In this document: positions 13,401-20,100 of the stretch, in pieces
How the letters are laid out: the number at the start of each line of letters is the position of its first letter
How positions within the stretch are numbered: the stretch's first letter is position 1
Notes under the pieces: generated by a model
What the model saw: only the letters and a program-made list of their open reading frames with translations
What the model was told of the DNA's origin: nothing
The model's database searches: none
Translations under genes and position numbers: made by a program
DNA from: Spisula solida
Lineage: Eukaryota > Mollusca > Bivalvia > Venerida > Mactridae
Direction: 5' to 3'
DNA length: 64,000 nt
NCBI GenBank assembly: GCA_947247005.1
Contig: OX365952.1
Location: forward strand, 3,432,501 to 3,496,500

Positions 13401-14134
13401 CCTGATAGAGCAGTGGCTTCTGACCAAAATAAAAGTTATTTGATGAAAATATCTCAAGAAATGGTGAAGTTACATTAACTTTAATCTACTCTGAAGGATT
13501 GTCTTTCATACAAACTGAGTTAATTATGAAAACAATTATCTTTGAAGGCCTCTTGTTTGACCAAAATGGTCTGCCGCAAACGATTTTCCTGATTTTTGAT
13601 TTGGCCCTGTTGACACCCCTGTAAAAGAATGTGTACTCAGATATGCTACAGGCCCAGAGTATGTCTGTTGAAGAAAAAACTCACCTCAGCCTCAGTAGAA
13701 CCCCTGTATTATATCAACATTTTAGTTAAAATCAAGTAGTCCCTGTGGGGCAGAGCTTATATCCCTCACTGCAATGAGTGATAGTTGCCTCAGTGCTTTT
13801 CTGCCTCTGGATACAGCCCCAGGCCCTTGGCCAAGTTGTGGCACACTTGGGGCACTTGCCTCGGTGAAAATTTGAGAAATTACCACTATAAGCATATTTT
13901 TAAGAAACAATACGCCTGGAATAGACCCTAGAAAATATTTGCATTGGTGCTTTTTTGTCTCTGGGTATGGCCCTGAGCACTGTTCTACATTTTCCACTCT
14001 GTTTATCTTACCGTATACTTTTGTTTTTTCTTCAGTCCAAGAGCTCACCATCGAAATTGGCAAAGAAATTAAAGAATAAAAACATGTCACAGTCAACAAG
14101 CTATTCTAAAGTCTACGGAACAGCAACTTCGTGA
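1323..14134 (+). CDS. PIBF1: PIBF1/CEP90 orthologue, C-terminal 12 exons (5' part outside window)
   Basis: Twelve exons join in one continuous frame: 1323-1431, 3558-3739, 4598-4723, 5636-5734, 6095-6260, 6724-6874, 8956-9046, 10391-10493, 11281-11411, 12020-12104, 12865-13038 and 14036-14134. All have AG acceptors and GT donors, and the phases agree at every junction, giving 504 residues plus a partial first codon. The product is almost entirely charged, heptad-rich coiled coil. It matches vertebrate PIBF1 (about 757 residues) in diagnostic stretches: [70 protein letters not shown] and [16 protein letters not shown]. In vertebrates PIBF1/CEP90 is a centriolar-satellite and distal-centriole protein needed for ciliogenesis. 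The C-terminal tail after the coiled coil is basic and Ser-rich and does not look conserved. The N-terminal third must lie left of the window. Exon placement is read directly from the sequence; cellular role is by orthology. Confidence 0.95.
2815..2975. repeat. 41-bp tandem repeat, about 3.7 copies
   Basis: GCCAATCAGAAGCC recurs at 2857, 2898 and 2939, period 41 bp, with TTTATTTTGACACTG in each unit. Lies in the PIBF1 intron 1432-3557, which otherwise shows nothing recognisable. Each unit contains CCAAT. Confidence 0.85.
3558..3739 (+). CDS. PIBF1: PIBF1 exon b
   Basis: Acceptor ATTGTAG ends at 3557; donor AAG|GTACTG follows 3739. Reads [20 protein letters not shown] and continues as coiled coil to [19 protein letters not shown] is a recognisable PIBF1 stretch. 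A second AG at 3566-3567 (CTGCAG) could also serve as acceptor, but it would break the frame with exon a. Confidence 0.9.
4330..4585. repeat. Dispersed repeat (pair with 14465-14705)
   Basis: Shares CTGAAACTTCACATGAATA, CCAAGCCT.GTTGTG.ATATTGTCAG and GTGGGAGACAT with the copy in the PIBF1 3' UTR, in the same orientation. It ends a few bases before the exon c acceptor, so the acceptor region lies next to repeat sequence. No coding capacity. Confidence 0.6.
4598..4723 (+). CDS. PIBF1: PIBF1 exon c
   Basis: Acceptor ATTACAG ends at 4597; donor AATAG|GTAAGT after 4723. Encodes [19 protein letters not shown] then EMYEREN, closely matching vertebrate PIBF1 over nearly its full length. Confidence 0.95.
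4780..5043. repeat. Dispersed element, family of three in PIBF1 introns
   Basis: The segments 4780-5043, 7040-7260 and 12120-12366 share in order a CTGCAGAAA/AAAGTTATTTG.TGAAAAAA block, TTATGGTCAT, a GAATTT.AAC block, TGTAAGGATGTGTG and a CAGTTT/AGTAGAACCCCTG end. They are diverged copies of one non-coding element. Confidence 0.5.
5050..5335. repeat. 'ATGCCCC' dispersed repeat, copy in PIBF1 intron
   Basis: Starts TTTTTATGCCCCCCATCTTTGATG and continues ATATTGCTTTGCA, TCAAGAACGCT.TGCCCTAGG, GGTCAGTAGGTCAA.GGTCACTGTGACC. The same series occurs at 16184-16435. The palindromic GGTCACTGTGACC core lies near the right side. Typical of dispersed repeats I know from bivalve genomes; its class is not clear. 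Confidence 0.65.
5393..5614. mobile_element. 'TTTTCGTGG' MITE, copy 1
   Basis: Ends CTGTTAAATC... and ...GAGTTTACAG form short terminal inverted repeats. Inside are TTTTTCGTGGGG, AATCCACAAATT and TAATAACCATGAAAATAAGTG. Related copies lie at 17560-17772 and 62980-63181, and a longer relative with the same kind of terminus at 26092-26694. Confidence 0.6.
5636..5734 (+). CDS. PIBF1: PIBF1 exon d
   Basis: Acceptor TTTACAG ends at 5635; donor CAAGA|GTAAGT after 5734. Encodes [20 protein letters not shown] and KYEQILQ, continuing the conserved [11 protein letters not shown] block across the exon c/d boundary. Confidence 0.93.
5818..6060 (-). mobile_element. tRNA-derived SINE-like element
   Basis: Read on the minus strand it begins with a tRNA-like head (6060 to about 5995): box A-like TAGTGGTTAGGG and a perfect box B (GGTTCGAATCC, plus-strand positions 6004-6014). 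The body contains GGGAGGTACTGTGCGCAC and CAAATTGGCTGGCCC. A second, headless copy lies on the plus strand at 42935-43055, which shows it is a dispersed family. Sits just upstream of PIBF1 exon e. Confidence 0.7.
6095..6260 (+). CDS. PIBF1: PIBF1 exon e
   Basis: Acceptor CCACCAG ends at 6094; donor GCAGAG|GTCAGT after 6260. Encodes [35 protein letters not shown] and [10 protein letters not shown]; KLKxFExER and LLxQEET are PIBF1 hallmarks. A SINE-like repeat on the other strand ends about 35 bp upstream of the acceptor. Confidence 0.93.
6378..6600. repeat. Dispersed repeat in PIBF1 intron (pair with 12600-12830)
   Basis: Shares with 12600-12830 the series CCAGATTTTC.AACGAAAAAA, ATTATGAAACTTGCTGTGTA and GG.CTGGTGGGGTCAAGG. 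Both copies lie directly upstream of a PIBF1 exon and have no coding potential. Confidence 0.5.
6724..6874 (+). CDS. PIBF1: PIBF1 exon f
   Basis: Acceptor ATGCAG ends at 6723; donor GAAG|GTACGC after 6874. Encodes [20 protein letters not shown] and [17 protein letters not shown], matching the VLTKEFYxLQ and YEKLEKELDEIIMQTAE blocks of vertebrate PIBF1. Confidence 0.95.
7040..7260. repeat. Dispersed element, second copy (with 4780 and 12120)
   Basis: Carries the TGTAAGGATGTGTGCTTTTTA and TGGTACCCGAAACTGACTTG blocks of the family described at 4780-5043; more degenerate at its left side. Confidence 0.45.
7298..8018. mobile_element. hAT-type non-autonomous element, 721 bp
   Basis: The left end TAGGGATGTAAACGGTTAACC and right end (...GTTGCATCCCTA) are imperfect terminal inverted repeats rich in AACCGGTTAACCG palindromes. 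The flanks carry a perfect 8-bp target duplication, ATAATCAG, at 7290-7297 and 8019-8026. An 8-bp duplication and a (C/T)AGGGATG end are typical of hAT elements. No transposase frame. Lies in the PIBF1 intron 6875-8955. Confidence 0.85.
8036..8302. mobile_element. CAGGGGTGTCAA MITE, copy 1
   Basis: Termini CAGGGGTGTCAA and TTGACACCCCTG are perfect 12-bp inverted repeats. Flanks TATTAA (8030-8035 and 8303-8308) form a 6-bp duplication. A 267-bp non-coding body contains CCGGAATTCCGG. Full-length sister at 13353-13621; truncated sister at 16671. Only 17 bp separate it from the hAT element on its left. Confidence 0.85.
8313..8500 (+). mobile_element. tRNA-like SINE fragment
   Basis: Positions 8313-8372 resemble a tRNA: box A-like TGGCAGATAGTGCG, an anticodon-like arm GGATTTGTAATCC and box B-like GGTTTGATTACC. 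The following body includes CGGTACCTTGTGAG, similar to TGGTACCTGTGAGGAC in the SINE at 48531. Diverged, so probably an old copy rather than a functional tRNA gene. Confidence 0.5.
8956..9046 (+). CDS. PIBF1: PIBF1 exon g
   Basis: Acceptor GATTCTAG ends at 8955; donor CAGAG|GTATGT after 9046. Encodes [19 protein letters not shown] then STSKRRLQQ. The [10 protein letters not shown] motif is the most diagnostic signature in the gene and is nearly invariant in PIBF1. Confidence 0.97.
9675..10215. repeat. 'ATGCCCCCGTAT' repeat with 172-bp internal duplication
   Basis: Begins TTTTTATGCCCCCGTATCGA. A block starting AACCCAAATTGACCGTTTCT (9747) is repeated about 172 bp later (9919), followed by GCTACAAAGCTT.CATACTTGC and TTTTGACCTTC in both units. 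Lies in the PIBF1 intron 9047-10390. No coding content. Confidence 0.6.
10391..10493 (+). CDS. PIBF1: PIBF1 exon h
   Basis: Acceptor GTTTACAG ends at 10390; donor GAG|GTAACC after 10493. Encodes [20 protein letters not shown] and [12 protein letters not shown]; the first ten residues are identical to the vertebrate sequence as I know it. Confidence 0.96.
10600..10700 (+). mobile_element. tRNA-like SINE fragment related to that at 61015
   Basis: GGGGTCGTGGGTTCGAATCA followed by AACCCAC, then a GAGGG...TATATACGA tract. On its minus strand the element at 60902-61103 carries the same order: GGGTCGTGGGTTCGAATCC, AACCCAC and TATATACGA. Two copies of one tRNA-derived family. Confidence 0.55.
10934..11145. 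mobile_element. CCTAGGTCCCACTGAGG element, copy 1
   Basis: Starts CCTAGGTCCCACTGAGGAAT and ends CGGGAGTACATCG...GCTAAGTGGGA. The inner blocks AATTCCACAT, CACAAACTGTCTCATGACTT and TAGACCA.GAGGAACCTG recur at 39884-40110 and, shortened, at 57590-57735. Terminal complementarity marks it as a small inverted-repeat element. Confidence 0.65.
11281..11411 (+). CDS. PIBF1: PIBF1 exon i
   Basis: Acceptor ACATTCAG ends at 11280; donor ACACA|GTATGT after 11411. Encodes [20 protein letters not shown] and [19 protein letters not shown]; corresponds to the vertebrate [23 protein letters not shown] block. Confidence 0.95.
11890..11962 (+). mobile_element. tRNA-like sequence (SINE head or tRNA pseudogene)
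   Basis: A good box A, TAGCTCAGTCGGTAGAGCA, is followed by an anticodon-like arm with loop CCTGTAA and a degenerate T arm around TTTGAGCTC. The putative acceptor strands AGCCGGC (11890-11896) and TCTGGTT (11955-11961) pair at six of seven positions with wobble. T-stem and anticodon-stem mismatches argue against a working tRNA(Thr). Lies about 60 bp before PIBF1 exon j. Confidence 0.55.
12020..12104 (+). CDS. PIBF1: PIBF1 exon j
   Basis: Acceptor GTTGCAG ends at 12019; donor AGAG|GTATAC after 12104. Encodes [20 protein letters not shown] then ERLLNQRE, matching vertebrate [18 protein letters not shown] tRNA-like SINE head lies about 60 bp upstream in the intron. Confidence 0.95.
12120..12366. 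repeat. Dispersed element, third copy (with 4780 and 7040)
   Basis: Carries CAAAGTTATTTGGTGAAAAA, GTAGGGATGTGTGCTTACGG and ends in CAGTAGAACCCCTGTATT, in the same orientation as the other two copies. Confidence 0.5.
12600..12830. repeat. Dispersed repeat in PIBF1 intron (pair with 6378-6600)
   Basis: Second copy; ends with GACTGGTGGGGTCAAGGTCA about 60 bp before the exon k acceptor. Confidence 0.5.
12865..13038 (+). CDS. PIBF1: PIBF1 exon k
   Basis: Acceptor TTTCCAG ends at 12864; donor CACTG|GTAAGT after 13038. Starts [16 protein letters not shown] (vertebrate ELAAMKQILVKM), then diverges into a Ser/Lys-rich tail with [19 protein letters not shown]. Length is a whole number of codons. Confidence 0.88.
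13353..13621. mobile_element. CAGGGGTGTCAA MITE, copy 2
   Basis: Same perfect termini as the copy at 8036 and collinear over its length. Flanked by a 6-bp duplication TAAAAG (13347-13352 and 13622-13627). Lies in the last PIBF1 intron. Confidence 0.88.
14036..14134 (+). CDS. PIBF1: PIBF1 terminal coding exon
   Basis: Acceptor TTTTTTCTTCAG ends at 14035; coding runs to TGA at 14132-14134. Reads [20 protein letters not shown] and then [12 protein letters not shown]. The basic tail replaces the vertebrate KKQKMKT-type end; sequence identity is low, so this exon rests on the strong acceptor, correct phase and an open frame to the stop. Confidence 0.82.
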   Translation, partial: SKSSPSKLAKKLKNKNMSQSTSYSKVYGTATS

Positions 14135-14464
14135 AAAACTGGAAATAAAAAACTGCCATCAAGTTGATCTAGAAGAGCTGTAGTATGGAAGTGATAATTC
14201 TGTGTGTTACTTACTGTATATGAGATATAGGTAGAAACTATTCTGTCATTACATAACATGGTGTACAAATGTATATTCTGTATATTTATACTTTTCCCTC
14301 TTGTAATATATTTATTTATAGAATACAGGAAGTATAATTGATTGGGAAAACTGTAGTATGGTTTTATCAATTTCAGTAAGGTTTCTATTTATTTAGTCAG
14401 TTGAAGATAAGCATGATCTGTTTCACACAATGGAGTTCATGTATTTTCTGGTGCGGTAGAATCC

Positions 14465-14705
14465 TTGTCCAACTTGCAGAGATAAAGTTGGGAAACATTG
14501 ATTTTGTGCTGAACATCTGTCTGTCTTGATGGACATCACAAAATTTGTCTGCTATTGATCTCTTTAATTACTGGTTGGATTTCAATGAAGCTTCACATGA
14601 ATAGTCGGTACCAAGCCTAGTTGTGCATATTGTCAGGAATTTTAGGTTGTATGAATATTGCCACAATTATGTCCCGTTGTGGGAGACATCATAATGTTAC
14701 ACATA
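14465..14705. repeat. Dispersed repeat in PIBF1 3' UTR (pair with 4330-4585)
   Basis: Second copy of the repeat at 4330-4585, with GAAGCTTCACATGAATAG and GTGGGAGACAT in the same order. Confidence 0.55.
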
Positions 14706-15024
14706 TCGAGGGCTCACAGCAAAACGGTTGTAACTAAATATAATAATTATATGTAGTTACAACTTTTTTGCACTAATATAATTATATGTACATGTTGTTA
14801 CATCTGTTTTGCACTGAGTCCTTGATATAGCAAATGGATTAAATGTGTTAGATAAATACACTGCCAGAACCACAAGCATTTATCTAGATCATTCTTTATC
14901 TACCTGATCATTTCCCTTATGCTGTTTGTTTTATGAAAACTGCCAAGTAATGTTTGTCAATGTGTAATTGTAAAATGGGTATACCCGGTAGACAAAGTTA
15001 CTTTGTGTATAACATGGCTGGCAG

Positions 15025-15240
15025 TTATCAGTGCTATGTGCTGTCATATTAGTTCAAGGTCAGTGCTATGTGCTGACTTGGATGTCAAGGTCAGTGCTAT
15101 GTGCTGACTTAGATGTCAAGGTCAGTGCTATGTGCTGACTTAGATGTCAAGGTCAGTGCTATGTGCTGACTTAGAGGTCAAGATCAGTGCTATGTACTGA
15201 CTTAGAGGTCAAGATCAGTGCTATGTGCTGACAGTTTTAG
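15025..15240. repeat. 31-bp tandem repeat in PIBF1 3' UTR
   Basis: About seven units containing CAGTGCTATGTGCTGACTTA and GTCAAGGT; the CAGTGCTATG anchors at 15061 and 15092 give a 31-bp period. Copies are close to identical in the centre and diverged at the edges. Confidence 0.9.
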
Positions 15241-16135
15241 GGATAAATAATAATTTTAGGGGTCAAGAACAAATTTTAGGGGGTCAAGGACAATTTTTAG
15301 GGGTAAAGGTTTCAGGTTCTGTAATGGATTTCTAGTAGTAATTGTAAAACAGTTTTAGTGAGGTATCTTTTGCCATAGTTTTGCATGAAGCTTTGGGGTA
15401 GACTATTTTTTATGTGTATATTACATGGTTATCTGTGATATCTTATTTTTGTTATAACTTTTGTTTTGTTTTTATACGATATAAACTTCTCATCAGCATG
15501 TAGGTGTAAATTGTTTTTGAATCATAAACCGTGCATCAGAAAGATAGATTTTAAGATATTTTAGCATATATTTTGTCTAATTATTTTTTAATTTCCTGAA
15601 AGAAATTGCAGATGCACTATTTTCAAATTTTAGTTTTTTGAGTCTCCTATTTTGCAAGTGCTTCCTTGTTGAATGAAAATGTTGACTGTCTTCAACCTAT
15701 TTCACTTACAGGTTACTTTAAGCTATATTAGGACATTTCAGCAACCACTGGCTTTGTCCATACACAAACTATTAAAAATTGTATAACGAAACACGATTTG
15801 TACTAAATTCACCGTTACAAATCTACTCTGATAGTATTTCAACTCATTGACCCGTCCAATTAATATTCAATGTCATAATACCTGTGACAGGCTGAGCAAA
15901 TAGACTTGTACATTATGCTAATAGATGGTTAGAAGACCTTGCCCGCATTATATACTTCTTGAAATGAATACTGTATGGTCCTTAGCCTTAGAATTTAGCA
16001 TTTCATACATGTAGCATTAAGTATACTCGTAATCTCGTTTGTAGTAAAAATTGACTGAAATTTGTATGTACCAATGTAGAATGATCTGATGTTATTGATA
16101 TGTGTAATTATAATTTTATCGTTTATTTATTGTGA

Positions 16136-16141
16136 AATAAA
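16136..16141 (+). promoter_or_regulatory. PIBF1: Polyadenylation signal of PIBF1
   Basis: AATAAA in GTGAAATAAAATG, followed by an AT-rich, GT-containing stretch. It lies about 0.8 kb before the convergent EGF gene's stop. Confidence 0.55.
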
Positions 16142-16183
16142 ATGAAAAATAATAATGTTGAGACGTATTGTTATTTATTTATT

Positions 16184-16435
16184 ATGCCACCATCTTTGAT
16201 GAGGGGATATATTGCTTTGCATGTCAGTCGGTCAACCAAATTTTTTCCGTTCAATAACTCAAGAACGCTATGCCCTAGGATCTTAAAACTTTAAATGAAG
16301 GTTAGTCACCAACAGTAGATGTCAGACCCATATTGATTTTAGGGTCAGTAGGTCAAAGGTCACTGTGACCTTAGCTTTTTCTGACTGTTGGGCTGCAATG
16401 GGGGCATACATGTTTTACAAACATCTCTTGTTATA
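16184..16435. repeat. 'ATGCCCC' dispersed repeat, second copy
   Basis: Begins TTATTATGCCACCATCTTTG and repeats all blocks of the copy at 5050-5335. It lies between the PIBF1 polyadenylation signal and the 3' end of the EGF gene on the other strand. Confidence 0.65.
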
Positions 16436-16670
16436 TTTCCGTGATCTTATCAATTCAAAATGACCAACTTGTTCTTAGATCGTTTGAAGCATTTATTGAA
16501 ATTACAACAGCAGGGTTATGTGGTTATGTACAACTTTATCAGAAGCTATCAAACCGAGTTTAAATACAAGTTTCAAAATTCTGGCCTCTGGTTGGTTGGG
16601 TTCAGCACAGCATTAACATTTGGCCAACGACAAGGTTGCCTTCTGGTCTTCATCTCAAATGTAGTAAATT

Positions 16671-16860
16671 CAGGGGTGTCAATATTCCGGAATTTTGGAT
16701 TTATCTATCCTGAAAGTGCTATGATTTCTGACCAAAATAACGATTAATAATTGATGAAAATAAGAGATGGTACAGTTATGGTCAATTTAATCTGTACTGA
16801 AGGATTTCCTTAACAGAAAGTTTCTGAAACTGAGTTAAATATGGGAACAATGTGGTTAGC
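16671..16860. mobile_element. CAGGGGTGTCAA MITE, truncated copy 3
   Basis: Left terminus CAGGGGTGTCAATATTCCGG is present and the body is collinear with copies at 8036 and 13353 as far as about 16860, but the right end is missing. It lies just beyond the stop codon of the EGF gene (minus strand) and offers a minus-strand ATTAAA at 16786-16791 that could act as a polyadenylation signal. Confidence 0.7.
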
Positions 16861-16961
16861 AGATAGAATTGCACACATATATATATATTGTATGTACAGG
16901 TACATACTTTTTACCGCCACCATGATTGTGTCGTTATTTTAAGTTAATCTAATACATAGTG

Positions 16962-17100
16962 TCAAACATAATTGAGATTTAGAGACGGTCCGTTATTGAG
17001 CTCAGGGTGAACCTTTGGTGTAGGTGAATGTCGTTTGGTTGTTTTCTTACAATCAACATCTTGAACTGCCTCATCGTTGTCAATGGCATTGGTAGCTTTT
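16962..17100 (-). CDS. EGF gene cytoplasmic-tail exon with stop
   Basis: Reads KKATNAIDNDEAVQDVDCKK, TTKRHSPTPKVHPELNNG and ends LNLNYV then TGA (plus-strand 16962-16964). Phase fits the transmembrane exon. The acceptor is a tandem TATAG/CAG site, so a three-base alternative start at 17103 (one extra codon) is possible. The 45-residue tail has no motif I recognise apart from the C-terminal hydrophobic valine, which could fit a PDZ ligand loosely. Confidence 0.8.
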
Positions 17101-20100
17101 CTGCTATAAAACCAAAAAAACAGGTATAGTTTAATTACTTGCGATAATGGGCATGGTTACGAACTGTCGTACACATAATTGAAATACATGTATCAGTTTT
17201 ATCCAACTGCAACAGATATATCGCTGGCTTAGAATTAGAAGGTCGTAAGTACAAAATCAATATTTTTAGAAAACAAAATACTGTCTGAAAACTACTCTTT
17301 ACTTTTGGAAAAAATAGCTTTATATGGTATGTAGGTCGGTGCCAATAAGGATAATATGCATGTTTAAATAAAATATTCCGACGAAAACTGGTTGCTATGG
17401 ATGCAGAAATAGCGACACTACTTCAGTTCAACTAGACCTTGCCATAACCCAAACAATTAACAATGCTAGGTTTATGGTAAATGAATATATATCAATGTTG
17501 GGATGTTAACATACTACTGTCATGACTATTTCAAGAGCTTTTGGGACAATCTGAACTTATCGAAATAAGTCGTCAATTTCGTCGGGGTTAAATGTTCTTG
17601 CATTCGAGACTGAATTCGACCACGAAATTAAATCACTACAATTAATCGACCTACGGAATATTAAACGAGGGTTTGCTCTTCCATGTTATGTAATCCACGA
17701 ATTTAGGACTCCACAAAATTGTAATTTACCAAAATCCACGACATGTAATGCCCTAAAAAGTGTTTTTGTAGTACTTACTTTCTATATTTCATCCATGATG
17801 CGAACGCAACAATTCCAAATATAAACACCAACGATACAGCAGAGCCTACAACAATAGGAAGTACACTTGTAGAAGTAGCTAGCTCATCTGAAAATAATAA
17901 AATAACATGAATACAGCATTCAGAAGGCGAGTTCTCGGAGTCAACGCGAGCACTCGCCTTGTTGAACGCGACTCTGTTGATTTTGAAAACACAAGTAACG
18001 TTAGTATCTTCCGCAGCAAAACTCTCAGTGGGACATGAAACTGAATGAAACACACTACAGAGGAACCAAACACCGAATGACAAGTCTTAGATTATACTAA
18101 TTTAATTTTGGTCGATTTTGAAACAATTTTTTTCAAATTATCTTAATCACTCTCGACACCAAATTGCATATCCTTTGCCACGAGGGTATGACAAAAGAGA
18201 GCCAGTTTCCCTTTTGCTCAAACGTCTAGCAAGGGAATTACTGGTACCATTTTTATTTCGTCTTTTGTATGACACGGCTAGGGATTAAATCCGAGACCTC
18301 CCTCACTCGAAGCGGACGCTCAACCACTAGGCTATCGTGGAGGCGACATACCAAATCAAAAGGAACAACTATCCGGACCCCACCCTTTCACATTCCGATC
18401 CCTTAAGCGGATTTCCATGGGTACGTATATGTCTATGAGACATCATTCTATTATAAGTACGAGTTGTATTTACATTTGAACCGTGCATAGATAATGACAT
18501 AACTTAATATGATAAGTTTTTCCATTACAAATACAGCATTTTATGAATGGGTTAGATTTAGATAATACTCACTGTAAATATTTGATGTGTACGATAATAC
18601 GAAGACCACTAACTATAACATGACTAGTATCAAAATACACGTGCCAAAACATGACAGTAAGTATCGCCAAAAACCTAAATTAAATTGAATATGCATTCAA
18701 AATGTCAAGGTAAAGTACCGAGCTTACTGCTTACTAGTACATGCATACCATTTGACAATTGGCTTAGAAAAATAAGGGCGTAAGTAAAAAACATGTTATT
18801 TTGAGAAAACAAGAAAATAAACTGATTAAAATCTACGTTTTACGTAGACAAAAACAAGCGTTTTCTACCTCAATTTGGTCAACATGACTATTCCCGATTT
18901 TCATGAGATGCGTATTGCGATGTAATTTCCAAATACTAATCATATGTACAAGTCTTATACGGTTGCAAGTAGCACTTACGACCTTATTCTTCAAAGCCAG
19001 CGAATTATACAGAATGACAAGAGTCGTTCAATCAGAAATGACTGCGTTTAATACCAATGGCTATAGATACATTATATATAGGTTGCAATTTACCGCATGT
19101 GGTTCGTATTATGAAGCATAATAACTATGTAATAATTGTGTTTTCGTTTTGGTCGTCAATTACAAATTAAAGGACATTTCAAATTAACTGAATACAACAC
19201 TACCTGTGTGACTTTCTTCAGCACAGTTTGCACCTTGCCATCCAGCCCTACACTGACACGTATAGTTTCCCCGAGTGTTGTTACACTGGCCACCGTTCTG
19301 ACATGGTTTACTGAGACATTCGTCTATATCGTCAGTACAGTTTTCACCCTGCCATCCAGCACTACACTGACATGCATAGTTTCCCCGAGTGTTGTAACAA
19401 TGTCCGCCGTTCTGACATGGTTTACTGAGACATTCGTCTATATCGACAGTACAGTTTGCACCCTGCCATCCAGCACTACACTGACATGCATAGTTTCCCC
19501 GAGTGTTGTAACAATGTCCGCCGTTCTGACATGGTTTACTGAGACATTCGTCTATATCGTCAGTACAGTTTTCACCCTGCCATCCAGCACTACACTGACA
19601 TGCATAGTTTCCCCGAGTGTTGTAACAATGTCCGCCGTTCTGACATGGTTTACTGAGACATTCGTTGATATCGACAGTACAGTTTGCACCCTGCCATCCA
19701 GCACTACACTGACATGCATAGTTTCCCCGAGTGTTGTAACAATGTCCGCCGTTCTGACATGGTTTACTGAGACATTCGTTGATATCGACAGTACAGTTTG
19801 CACCCTGCCATCCAGCACTACACTGACATGTATAGTTTCCCAGAGTGTTGTTACAATGGCCAACGTTCTGACATGGTTTACTGGAACATTCGTCAATATC
19901 GTCAGTACAGTTTTCACCCTGCCATCCAGCACTACACTGACATGTATAGTTTCCCCGAGTGTTGTTACACTGGCCACCGTTCTGACATGGTTTACTGAGA
20001 CATTCGTCAATATCGTCAGTACAGTTTTCACCCTGCCATCCAGCCCTACACTGACATGTATAGTTTCCCAGAGTGTTGTTACACTGGCCACCGTTCTTAC

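Larger units (their letters stand above)
14135..16160 (+). other. PIBF1: PIBF1 3' UTR with polyadenylation signal
   Basis: From the stop codon there is about 2 kb of AT-rich sequence without coding potential, ending at the first good AATAAA (16136-16141). The UTR contains a dispersed-repeat copy (about 14465-14705), a 31-bp tandem array (15025-15240) and a short GTCAAGG/TTTTAGGGG-rich degenerate repeat (15235-15310). The end position is inferred from the signal only. Confidence 0.6.
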
